A stretch of DNA of 6,400 bases from CAYPOY01 sp964412395 (GCA_964412395.1 CAYPOY010000308.1:1-6400); one strand, 5' to 3'; shown: positions 1 to 5,986, counted from the stretch's first letter. A program made the numbers and translations. The notes: generated by a model from the letters alone, not told the origin.

Positions 1-626
1 TCGGGGCTGGGCTGCCGGTTACGGAGGCGCGCGGCAGTATGGTCGTGGACATCGGTGGCGGCACGACTGAGGTGGGTGTCTTCTGCTTGGGTGGCATCGT
101 CGCCAGCCGCTCCATCCGCATCGCTGGCGACGAGATGGACGAGGAGATTATGCAGTATGCTCGCCAAAAGTACAATCTTTATATCGGCGAGCGTACGGCC
201 GAGCAGACCAAGATCAATATTGGGTCGGCGTACCCGCTGCCTGAGGAGATGACGGCGACGCTACGCGGGCGCAACTTGGTCACCGGGTTGCCCGAGGCAG
301 TCGAGGTCAGCAGCATCGAGATCCGAGAAGCGTTGAGTGGGTCGATCAATATCATTATGGATCTGGTCAAGGACACGCTGGACGAGACGCCGCCAGAGTT
401 AATCTCCGACCTGATGGAGACTGGCATCTGCCTGGCTGGCGGTGGTTCTCTGTTGAAGGGCATGGCTGAGCGGATCAGTGAAGAGTCGAACATGCGAGCC
501 TGGGTAGCCCAGGATTCGATGACCTGTGTGGCCCGTGGCGCTGGCAAGGTGCTGGAGTCACTGGACGTGCTTCGCCAGGTGTTGGTCAGCACCGACGACC
601 GGCGACCCAGGCGCTCTGATTTTTGA
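1..626 (+). CDS. mreB: Rod shape-determining protein MreB, C-terminal part (5' truncated by window edge)
   Basis: MreB is the bacterial actin homologue. It forms ATP-bound filaments under the membrane that orient lateral peptidoglycan synthesis through MreC/MreD, RodA and PBP2. The reading frame is open from position 3 with no start codon needed, so the gene begins outside the window. About 207 of the usual 335-345 residues are visible. The visible part opens with GAGLPVTEARGSMVVDIGGG, which contains the actin-fold phosphate-2 motif DIGGGTTEV (from about position 48). Further on come IGSAYP, RGRNL, the segment PPELISDL, the adenosine-binding motif LAGGGSLLKGM (from about position 433) and the family ending TCVARGAGK. 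The ATPase phosphate-1 motif lies upstream of the window. The tail ends in a basic TDDRRPRRSDF. mreC follows about 60 nt downstream in the same direction, as in most mre operons. No defect is seen. Confidence 0.97.
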   Translation, partial: GAGLPVTEARGSMVVDIGGGTTEVGVFCLGGIVASRSIRIAGDEMDEEIMQYARQKYNLYIGERTAEQTKINIGSAYPLPEEMTATLRGRNLVTGLPEAVEVSSIEIREALSGSINIIMDLVKDTLDETPPELISDLMETGICLAGGGSLLKGMAERISEESNMRAWVAQDSMTCVARGAGKVLESLDVLRQVLVSTDDRRPRRSDF

Positions 627-685
627 TTGACCTCAATGTTGGTTGAGTGGGGTGCTCAGCGACTGATCGCTGGTTGGTTGGGATT

Positions 686-1573
686 ATGAGGGAATCTCCT
701 CGTCGTTCGTGGCTTCCCCTGGTACTGCTCGTCCTCGGGCTGTTGCTTCTGGTGTTTAACGAGGCCGGCTACCTTACCCCGGTGGAGAGTGCGCTCCGTT
801 ACGTGCTTGACCCGTTACAGCGCGCGTTCTCGCGTGTAGCGGTCGCGACAGGTGGTCTGTTTCAGGCAGTGCGCGACGTGCGTGAACTGCGCACCCGGGT
901 TGAGGAACTGCAAGCGCAGGTGGACGCTCTGACAGTCGAGAACGTGCGTTTGAGAGAGTATGAGGCCGAGGTTCAGCAGCTCAACGCTATGCTGAACTTT
1001 GTCAGTGGATACCCAATCTCGGCTCACCTGGGTGCCGAGGTGGTCGGTCGAGAGGCTTGTGACACTTTCCCGTGTGGCGAGGTGGTAGGAGCAGAACCGA
1101 ATCCCTACCTGCGCTATGTCACCATCAACGTGGGAGCCCTGCAAGGAGTAGAAATAGGGATGCCGGTCGTCAGTCGCGGCCCTGGATTGGTAGGGCGAGT
1201 CGCGCAAGTAGGCCCACGCACGGCCAAAGTACAACTACTCACCGACATTGATAGTGCCGTTGCTGCTCTCCTTCAAACCTCTCGTGTCACTGGCCTGGTC
1301 GTGGGGCAGCCTGATGGCACGTTGCGCATGGAGTACATCCCGCAGGAGGAGAGCATCAGTGTCGGCGATATCGTGCTAACCTCCGGGCTGGGCGGCTTCA
1401 TACCCAAAGGATTGGTCATCGGCCAGGTGACCGAGGTGCAGCAGATGGACTACGAGCTGTTCCAGGCCGCTGTCGTGCGGCCAGCGGTGGACTTCTCGCG
1501 GTTGGAATTGGTGTTGGTGATCACTGCATTTGAGCAGGTTCCTCTCGAGGAGCTTCCGCCCGAGGAGCCGTAG
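686..1573 (+). CDS. mreC: Rod shape-determining protein MreC
   Basis: MreC is the bitopic scaffold of the elongasome. It joins cytoplasmic MreB to MreD and, outside the membrane, activates PBP2. The 295-residue product has a short basic N-terminus (MRESPRR), one membrane helix at about residues 9-24, a coiled coil at about 62-104 rich in E/L/R heptads, and then the paired beta-barrel MreC domain. Typical domain signatures are YVTINVGALQGVEIGMPVV, GLVGRV, the segment LLTDIDSAVAA, and SVGDIVLTSGLGGFIPKGLVIGQV. The ATG at 686 is chosen because it places the charged tail directly before the membrane helix. A GTG at 647 would add 13 residues, and neither start has a clear ribosome binding site. 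Residues 117-138 carry an apparent internal 14-residue duplication with two cysteines (125 and 130), which is not a usual part of the fold. The C-terminus is acidic and proline-rich (PLEELPPEEP). Confidence 0.95.
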   Translation: MRESPRRSWLPLVLLVLGLLLLVFNEAGYLTPVESALRYVLDPLQRAFSRVAVATGGLFQAVRDVRELRTRVEELQAQVDALTVENVRLREYEAEVQQLNAMLNFVSGYPISAHLGAEVVGREACDTFPCGEVVGAEPNPYLRYVTINVGALQGVEIGMPVVSRGPGLVGRVAQVGPRTAKVQLLTDIDSAVAALLQTSRVTGLVVGQPDGTLRMEYIPQEESISVGDIVLTSGLGGFIPKGLVIGQVTEVQQMDYELFQAAVVRPAVDFSRLELVLVITAFEQVPLEELPPEEP

Positions 1574-1600
1574 CGCAAATTCACGTTCTCTCACGTTGTC

Positions 1601-1608
1601 GAGGAGGT
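1601..1608 (+). promoter_or_regulatory. Strong Shine-Dalgarno sequence for mreD
   Basis: GAGGAGGT is close to a perfect anti-16S match. Its AGGAGG core (1602-1607) ends 6 nt before the ATA at 1614. The TTG at 1596 lies upstream of this site, so the site cannot serve that codon. It is the best ribosome binding site in the window and fixes the probable mreD start. Confidence 0.75.
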
Positions 1609-1613
1609 GTGAG

Positions 1614-2114
1614 ATAGACCTTTACCTGACCATTCCCCTTCTGACCAGCGTCGCCTTGATCCAGAGCGTTTCGTTATCGCGAGTGGATCTATGGGGAGCA
1701 CGGCCAGATTTGATGTTGCTGGTCGTGCTGGCCTGGACCGTGGTGAGTGGCATGGAAGAGGGGCTGGTGTGGGGTTTTATCGGCGGACTGATCGTTGATT
1801 TGCTCTCCGGGGGGGGGCTGGGCGCGACCGTGCTGGCCCTGTTGTCGGTGGCGCTCCTGGCCGGGCAGCCGTGGGGCCGAGGTATCGGTTCGCCAGTGAT
1901 ACGGCTGGTGCTCGTGGCACTTCTCAGTGTCATTGTCTATCATCTGGTCTTGTTGGTCGTCCTGGCCTGGGCTGGGCACACGGTGGACTGGGGGTGGGCG
2001 CTGCTGCGGGTGGCAGCTCCATCGGCGCTACTCAATGCATTGCTGGCTCCATTCGTCCAGCGGCCACTGGGTTGGTTGGAGCAGAGAACCCGGCGGGAGA
2101 TGTTCGCGCCGTGA
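1614..2114 (+). CDS. mreD: Rod shape-determining protein MreD, probable ATA start
   Basis: MreD is the small polytopic membrane partner of MreC in the elongasome. The product, about 166 residues, is almost wholly hydrophobic with five or six membrane helices. It has the family layout: a first helix beginning at the N-terminus (DLYLTIPLLTSVALIQS), the WGARPDLMLLVVLAW segment, GLVWGFIGGLIVDLLSGGGLG (a typical MreD signature of Gly-rich helix then D-L), and a basic end (LEQRTRREMFAP). The in-frame ATG/GTG/TTG choices are poor. TTG at 1596 gives an extra MSRRCE and lies upstream of the ribosome binding site, while TTG at 1530 makes an Arg/Ser-rich leader overlapping mreC. ATA at 1614 sits 6 nt after AGGAGG and gives the expected MreD N-terminus. 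It is either a rare AUA start or a miscalled ATG. A run of nine G (1809-1817) encodes three glycines with the frame intact. The stop overlaps the mrdA start as GTGA. Confidence 0.9.
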   Translation: MDLYLTIPLLTSVALIQSVSLSRVDLWGARPDLMLLVVLAWTVVSGMEEGLVWGFIGGLIVDLLSGGGLGATVLALLSVALLAGQPWGRGIGSPVIRLVLVALLSVIVYHLVLLVVLAWAGHTVDWGWALLRVAAPSALLNALLAPFVQRPLGWLEQRTRREMFAP

Positions 2115-4093
2115 CCACGCATGAAGCGCCGTCGCAGGCTGCTCAGGGCGGCTGGCAGGCACGCTGGGCGGCAATCAAGGGCACCCCCCGGGTTGTCGTG
2201 TTGGGCTTGCTGATCCTGAGTGTCTTTGGGATTTATGGCCTGCGATTGTGGAATCTGCAATTTGTGCAGGGCGCATACTATCGCAAGCGGGCGGAGCGGC
2301 AGAGCACGCGGCCCATCACCATCCCTGCTGCTCGGGGTATCATCTACGACTGCGATGGCACGCCACTGGTGCGCAACGTTCCCAGTTTCGATGTTACGGT
2401 CGTCCCCGCTTATCTGCCCGATGACGAGGATGAGGCGGAGAGTGTGCTTATCCGCCTGGCTGTGCTGCTCAATATGCCCTACACCACGGTCGGAGCGCGT
2501 AGGGGCGAAGACGAATCTCCACCCGGCTTGCGCGAGATGGTGAAAGAGGTGGACTTCACGGCCCGCTATCGCCCGTTGGTGGTCGAGCGAGGGGTAGATC
2601 GGGATACAGCGTTGCTGGTGTCACAGCAGGCTCTCTTCTTGCCTGGCGTCTCGATCCAGATAGAGTCGGCGCGCGATTACCCTTACGGCCCGCTGGTGTC
2701 ACAGATGCTGGGGTACCTGTTGTCTATTCCTGAGGAAAATGAGGAGAAATACGTTGCGCAGGGCTACGAATCGGCTACGGATCGCATCGGTGTTGCCGGT
2801 GTCGAGGCGACTTACGAGGACGTGTTGCGGGGGAGGAAAGGGCGGCAGATCGTCGAGGAGGACGTGATCGGCCGGGTGATCCGTGTGGTTGAGGAGCAGG
2901 CCGTGCCTGTGCCTGGCGACAACGTCTATCTGACACTTGATCTCGACCTGCAGCAGTTTGTCGAGGAGGTGTTGCAGCGTGAGATGGCGCAGCCGAATGT
3001 CAACTCGCCACGCGGGGTGGCGATTGTGATGCACCCGCAGACGGGCGAGATTTTGGCGTTGGTCAGTTTGCCGACTTACGATAACAACCTCTTCGCCCAG
3101 GGTATCTCGGTGCGCGATTGGGAGCGTTTGGGTGATGATCCCCACCGGCCGTTGCTCAACCATGCCATCTCGGATGGCCTGCCGCCTGGATCGGTGTTTA
3201 AGATTGTGGTGGCCGCGGGCGCGCTCCAGGAAGGTGTGCTGACGCCACGCACGCGCCTCACGTGTCCTGGGAAGATCGTCGTGCCCGACAAGTATGCTCC
3301 CAACGACCCCGGCCGGGCATGGCCTTTTTACTGCTGGAGACGGGCCGGCCACGGCTCGTTGGACGTGGTGGGGGGGATCGCCCATTCGTGCGACATCTTC
3401 TTCTACAAGGTCGGTGGTGGTTTTGAGGAGACCCGCTTTGAGGGACTGGGTGTGGATCGCATCGCCCGGTATGCCGAGTTGTTGGGTTTCGGTGAGCCAA
3501 CCGGCGTGGAACTGCCGGCCGAGATAGGCGGCCTGGTGCCCACGTCGGACTGGAAGCGGCTCACGTATAGCGAGTCCTGGTCCACCGGCGATACTTATAA
3601 CCTGGCTATTGGACAGGGTTATCTCTCTGTAACACCGTTGCAAATGCTCAACGCTATCAACGTCGTTGCCAACAGTGGCACTCTTTACCGCCCGCGCATC
3701 GTACACCACGTCACAGATGCCCAGGGGGTCGTGACTCAGCCTTTCGATCCAGAGATTATCCGCACACTACCCATCAGCTCGGAGTACTGGTCGCTGATTC
3801 AGCAGGGTATGGCAGGGGCGGTGGACTATGGCACAGCGCCACGCGCACGGATCGAGGGGCTGCGCGTGGCCGGCAAGACCGGCACAGCCCAGTTCTGCGA
3901 CAACATCGCACAGGAAATCGGCATCTGTGGCGAGGGGTTAGAGCAGCCAACGCACGCCTGGTTCGCTGCCTTTGCGCCAGTGGAAGAGCCGGAAGTGTCC
4001 ATCATCGTCTTCATTTACAATGGAGGCGAGGGCTCGGTGACGGCGGTGCCGGTGGCTCACGACGTTTTGGAGTATTATTTCAACCGCTACTAA
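2111..4093 (+). CDS. mrdA: Penicillin-binding protein 2 (class B, elongasome transpeptidase)
   Basis: This is the D,D-transpeptidase that cross-links peptidoglycan during cell elongation. It works with RodA and is activated by MreC. The product has 660 residues from a GTG at 2111 that overlaps the mreD stop (GTGA), implying translational coupling; a possible GGGAG ribosome binding site lies about 12 nt upstream. A cytoplasmic tail is followed by one membrane helix at about 28-46. The PBP dimerisation/pedestal domain starts at about 65 (TIPAARGIIYD) and the transpeptidase domain lies at about 290-660. The three catalytic motifs are present: S361-V-F-K364 (nucleophile and general base), S426-C-D428 (SxN-type motif) and K589-T-G591. 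The family motif RGxIxDRxG reads RGIIYDCDG, with Cys81 where Arg is usual. Six cysteines occur (81, 385, 408, 427, 596, 606). The open frame runs upstream to 1871, but that part lies over mreD and has no PBP features. Length and motifs are normal for an active enzyme. Confidence 0.96.
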   Translation: MTTHEAPSQAAQGGWQARWAAIKGTPRVVVLGLLILSVFGIYGLRLWNLQFVQGAYYRKRAERQSTRPITIPAARGIIYDCDGTPLVRNVPSFDVTVVPAYLPDDEDEAESVLIRLAVLLNMPYTTVGARRGEDESPPGLREMVKEVDFTARYRPLVVERGVDRDTALLVSQQALFLPGVSIQIESARDYPYGPLVSQMLGYLLSIPEENEEKYVAQGYESATDRIGVAGVEATYEDVLRGRKGRQIVEEDVIGRVIRVVEEQAVPVPGDNVYLTLDLDLQQFVEEVLQREMAQPNVNSPRGVAIVMHPQTGEILALVSLPTYDNNLFAQGISVRDWERLGDDPHRPLLNHAISDGLPPGSVFKIVVAAGALQEGVLTPRTRLTCPGKIVVPDKYAPNDPGRAWPFYCWRRAGHGSLDVVGGIAHSCDIFFYKVGGGFEETRFEGLGVDRIARYAELLGFGEPTGVELPAEIGGLVPTSDWKRLTYSESWSTGDTYNLAIGQGYLSVTPLQMLNAINVVANSGTLYRPRIVHHVTDAQGVVTQPFDPEIIRTLPISSEYWSLIQQGMAGAVDYGTAPRARIEGLRVAGKTGTAQFCDNIAQEIGICGEGLEQPTHAWFAAFAPVEEPEVSIIVFIYNGGEGSVTAVPVAHDVLEYYFNRY

Positions 4094-4180
4094 TCGCACA
4101 TGAACAACCTCGAATCCGTTCGCAAAGTTGTCCTTGGTGACCAGAATCGGGTCAAATTAGGGTTCTTACACCACGATCTC

Positions 4181-4188
4181 TGGTTGGG
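4181..4188. repeat. Left target-site duplication of the MITE-like element
   Basis: TGGTTGGG here is repeated exactly at 4361-4368, directly outside the two inverted-repeat ends. The match stops at 8 bp: the next base is G at 4189 and A at 4369. This is what a transposition target duplication looks like. Confidence 0.7.
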
Positions 4189-4200
4189 GTAACTACTCAG
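4189..4200 (+). repeat. Left terminal inverted repeat
   Basis: GTAACTACTCAG pairs with 4349-4360 at 11 of 12 positions. The only mismatch is the outermost base (G here, A on the other end). It supplies the TAA that closes the short frame beginning at 4100. Confidence 0.72.
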
Positions 4201-4266
4201 CTTGCGCCTTGTGAGGGTCTGCGACCTTCAATCTTTGCAGAGTTTGCCGAGAAAGGCCTCGTCCTC

Positions 4267-4306
4267 GTTCGCCGAAGGTCTCTGACGTTCGCCGAAGGTC
4301 TCTGAC
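4267..4306 (+). repeat. Perfect 20-bp tandem duplication inside the element
   Basis: The 20-bp unit at 4267-4286 (GTTCGCCGAAGGTCTCTGAC) is repeated without any change at 4287-4306. Each copy contains CGAAGGTCTC, and either copy can pair with GAGACCTTCG at 4330-4339. The perfect identity suggests a recent duplication, or slippage at a palindrome arm. Confidence 0.95.
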
Positions 4307-4339
4307 CGAGGCGTAAAGGGCTCGGTCGGGAGACCTTCG
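4293..4339 (+). repeat. Strong imperfect stem-loop inside the element
   Basis: CGAAGGTCTC (4293-4302) pairs perfectly over 10 bp with 4330-4339, and GACCGAG (4304-4310) pairs over 7 bp with CTCGGTC (4321-4327). The two helices are separated by a 1x2 internal loop and closed by a 10-nt loop. No T-run follows, so it is not a standard rho-independent terminator. Such a structure could still pause polymerase or protect an RNA 3' end. Confidence 0.8.
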
Positions 4340-4348
4340 CCCATCAGC

Positions 4349-4360
4349 CTGAGTAGTTAT
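4349..4360 (-). repeat. Right terminal inverted repeat
   Basis: CTGAGTAGTTAT is the inverted partner of 4189-4200 (11 of 12). It abuts the right copy of the 8-bp direct repeat. Confidence 0.72.
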
Positions 4361-4368
4361 TGGTTGGG
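4361..4368. repeat. Right target-site duplication of the MITE-like element
   Basis: TGGTTGGG is an exact copy of 4181-4188. Removing 4189-4368 would leave a simple junction reading CTCTGGTTGGGATGG, the presumed empty site. Confidence 0.7.
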
Positions 4369-4436
4369 ATGGAATCTGCAGGGGCGTTAGACGGAAGCGT
4401 AACGCACGTTAACTTCTCTGTAACGATTGAGGTGCC

Positions 4437-4446
4437 AGGGAGGGAG
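4437..4446 (+). promoter_or_regulatory. Ribosome binding site of minC, deciding the start
   Basis: The purine-rich AGGGAGGGAG lies just before the ATG at 4450; AGGGAGG ends 6 nt upstream of it. This favours 4450 over the in-frame TTG at 4360 and ATG at 4369, which lie at the element border and have no such site. Confidence 0.7.
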
Positions 4447-4449
4447 TAT

Positions 4450-5148
4450 ATGGGCTCAGACACAATCACTATTAAAGGCATCCGTCAGGGACTGCTCGTC
4501 ACACTGGGGGAGGGGGATTGGGGTGCTGAACTGCGCGCGTTGGGGGCGCGTCTCGGCGCAAGTCCCTCTTTCTTTCGCGGTGGCCGTGTTGCTTTTGACG
4601 TCGGGTCGCGGGGACTGAGTCGCTCCGAGATTGAGAAGTTGCGTGCGTTGTTGATCCGTCACCAGGTCGAGTTGTGGGCGGTGGTTAGCACGAACCCGGT
4701 CACAGAGGCAGCCGCGCAGGAATTGGGGTTGGCAGTTTCCATTGTGACCGGCCTCGGCCTGCCTCACCTGCGCGGGCCGGAAGCCGCGCCTGAGGGAGGA
4801 GAGGAGCCCTTTGTCGAGGGGTTGGTTGTGCGGCGCACACTCCGTTCTGGCCAGAGCCTGCGCCACCCGGGTCACATCGTGGTCATCGGCGATGTCAACC
4901 CGGGGGCGGAAATTGTGGCGGGTGGTGACATCGTAGTGTGGGGCCGGGTGCGCGGGTTGGTGCACGCCGGTGCACTGGGGGATGGGAGGGCTGTGATCTG
5001 TGCCCTCGACCTGGTCCCCACGCAACTCCGCATCGCCGATCACATCGCTCGCTCCCCAGAGGAGCGACGGCGTAAGCCTGTGCCGGAGATGGCTGCAGTA
5101 CGCGAGGGACAGATTGTAGCTGTGCCTTGGCACGGTAGTGCACAGTAG
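4450..5148 (+). CDS. minC: Septum site-determining protein MinC
   Basis: MinC inhibits FtsZ assembly away from mid-cell and is brought to the membrane by MinD-ATP. The 232-residue length equals the family norm (about 231 in E. coli). The N-terminal FtsZ-antagonist domain (about 1-100) starts MGSDTITIKGIRQGLLVTLG. A Gly/Pro/Glu-rich linker runs at about 101-121. The C-terminal right-handed beta-helix (about 122-232) includes the MinD-binding RSGQ motif (132-135), HIVVIGDVNPGAEIVAGGDI, the segment WGRVRGLVHAGALGD, and the ending PTQLRIADHIARS. All expected conserved parts are present. The ATG at 4450 is chosen for its ribosome binding site and because family members begin close to this point. 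Extending to 4360 would add 30 residues with no family character. minD follows 31 nt downstream in the same operon. Confidence 0.95.
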   Translation: MGSDTITIKGIRQGLLVTLGEGDWGAELRALGARLGASPSFFRGGRVAFDVGSRGLSRSEIEKLRALLIRHQVELWAVVSTNPVTEAAAQELGLAVSIVTGLGLPHLRGPEAAPEGGEEPFVEGLVVRRTLRSGQSLRHPGHIVVIGDVNPGAEIVAGGDIVVWGRVRGLVHAGALGDGRAVICALDLVPTQLRIADHIARSPEERRRKPVPEMAAVREGQIVAVPWHGSAQ

Positions 5149-5179
5149 ATATTGGGGACGGGCGGGGTAGGGAGATTCG

Positions 5180-5986
5180 ATGGTGGCCAGAGTACTTACG
5201 GTTACTTCGGGCAAAGGTGGAGTGGGCAAGACCACCCTCGCCGCTAATGTGAGCATCGCGCTGGCGATGCGGGGACAGCGAGTGGTGGTCATTGACGCCG
5301 ACGTCGGCTTGCGCAACCTGGACGTGATGTTGGGCCTCGAAAACCGCATCGTCTACGACCTGGTGGATGTGATCGAGGGACGTTGTCGGCTGCGTCAGGC
5401 ACTGGTGCGCGACAAGCGACTTTCGGAACTCTTCTTGCTGCCAGCCGCGCAAACTCGCGACAAGAGCGCGGTCCAACCCGACGACATGGTGCGCGTCTGC
5501 GGGAGCCTGCGGGAACAGCATGATTTCATCCTGATTGATTCTCCCGCCGGCATTGAGCAGGGTTTCCGCTACGCTCTCGCCCCAGCCGACGAAATTCTCG
5601 TCGTCACCAACCCGGAAGTGGCTGCCGTGCGTGACGCTGATCGGGTCATCGGCCTGATCGAGGCAGAGGAGCAAGGCCTTGCACGGCTGGTCATCAACCG
5701 GATCAAGCCGAACATGGTGCGGCGTGGTGAAATGCTGGATATCGCCGATGTCGTCGAATTGTTAGCTATTGATCTCATCGGCATTGTGCCGGAGGACACA
5801 GCCATCCTGACCGCTGCGAATCGGGGACAGCCTCTCGCTCTCTTCAGCGATAGCTCCCCGGCTGGCCGGGCATTTCACAACATCGCTCGCCGGATGCTAG
5901 GGGAGGACGTGCCATTCCTGACCCTGCGCGAGCCTGGTATGCTCAAACGAATTTTCCGTTTTGTGCGCTCTGGGGGGGAATTATGA
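5180..5986 (+). CDS. minD: Septum site-determining protein MinD (membrane-cycling ATPase)
   Basis: MinD is a ParA/MinD-family ATPase. It dimerises on the membrane when ATP-bound, recruits MinC and is released by MinE-stimulated hydrolysis. The product is 268 residues, the normal length. The deviant Walker A motif SGKGGVGKTT at 10-19 has the signature lysine K12 and the P-loop lysine K17. The A' segment VVVIDADVGLRNLD covers 35-48. Walker B/switch II is ILIDSPAGIEQGF, with D120. VTNPEVAAVRDADR and INR-KPNMVRRGEM also match MinD closely. The last 16 residues (GMLKRIFRFVRSGGEL) contain the amphipathic membrane-targeting helix. The ribosome binding site AGGGAG (5169-5174) lies 5 nt before the ATG. 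The gene overlaps minE by 4 nt (ATGA), so MinD and MinE synthesis is probably coupled. Confidence 0.97.
   Translation: MVARVLTVTSGKGGVGKTTLAANVSIALAMRGQRVVVIDADVGLRNLDVMLGLENRIVYDLVDVIEGRCRLRQALVRDKRLSELFLLPAAQTRDKSAVQPDDMVRVCGSLREQHDFILIDSPAGIEQGFRYALAPADEILVVTNPEVAAVRDADRVIGLIEAEEQGLARLVINRIKPNMVRRGEMLDIADVVELLAIDLIGIVPEDTAILTAANRGQPLALFSDSSPAGRAFHNIARRMLGEDVPFLTLREPGMLKRIFRFVRSGGEL

Larger units (their letters stand above)
4189..4360. mobile_element. MITE-like non-autonomous element with terminal inverted repeats
   Basis: The 172-bp segment starts GTAACTACTCAG (4189-4200) and ends CTGAGTAGTTAT (4349-4360), whose reverse complement is ATAACTACTCAG. That gives 12-bp terminal inverted repeats with 11 matches, the inner 11 being perfect. 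It is flanked on both sides by the perfect 8-bp direct repeat TGGTTGGG. It encodes no protein. Inside are a 20-bp tandem duplication and a long stem-loop, together with four copies of the heptamer GAAGGTC/GACCTTC in both orientations. Size, ends, target duplication and internal palindromes fit a miniature inverted-repeat transposable element. The GTAA-type end and 8-bp duplication match what is known of IS66-family elements, so an IS66-like transposase elsewhere could mobilise it. That family link is inference. It lies downstream of mrdA and ends 89 nt before minC, so it may affect how far transcription of the mre operon reaches into the min genes. Confidence 0.72.
4094..4449 (+). other. Intergenic region between mrdA and minC
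   Basis: These 356 nt hold no convincing gene. The middle part (4189-4360) is the inverted-repeat element described separately. The left part (4094-4180) contains only a 30-codon open frame (4100-4192) without a ribosome binding site, and a weak promoter-like pair: TTGTCC at 4128-4133 and TCAAAT at 4152-4157, each 4 of 6 to consensus with an 18-nt spacer. The right part (4369-4449) is the minC leader, and I see no good promoter there. No hairpin followed by a T-run is present, so there is no clear intrinsic terminator after mrdA. Whether the min genes have their own promoter cannot be decided from the sequence. Confidence 0.6.

Noticed and set aside
675..684. TGGTTGGGAT before mreC also occurs at 4361-4370 beside the element
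   Set aside because: A single shared 10-mer is expected by chance many times in a window of this size, and no inverted-repeat end lies next to it at 675.
647..685. GTG at 647 as the mreC start
   Set aside because: It adds 13 polar residues before an already complete charged tail and membrane helix. Not excluded, since neither start has a clear ribosome binding site, but 686 fits the family better.
1871..2110. Upstream extension of the mrdA frame over mreD
   Set aside because: The extra 80 residues are Gly/Ala/Ser-rich, out of frame with mreD and without PBP character. GTG at 2111 overlapping the mreD stop gives a normal PBP2.
2699..3709. 336-codon antisense open frame under mrdA, and other long antisense frames (for example 4456-5349 and 4895-5674)
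   Set aside because: They are His/Arg/Gln-rich, as expected for the reverse of GC-rich coding sequence. They show no domain and lie fully over conserved genes with intact motifs.
4267..4306. CRISPR-like repeat
   Set aside because: There are only two directly abutting copies, no spacers and no cas genes.
4293..4339. Rho-independent terminator for the mre operon
   Set aside because: The stem is strong, but no T-run follows on either strand and it lies inside a transposon-like element.
4360..4449. Upstream start of minC at TTG 4360 (or ATG 4369), adding about 30 residues
   Set aside because: This leader begins in the element border and has no ribosome binding site or MinC-like sequence. The ATG at 4450 has both a good site and the expected N-terminus.
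4506..4546. G-quadruplex candidate in minC (four runs of four or five G)
   Set aside because: The runs encode conserved Gly, Glu and Trp positions, and the fourth run is 18 nt away. It is explained by coding content.
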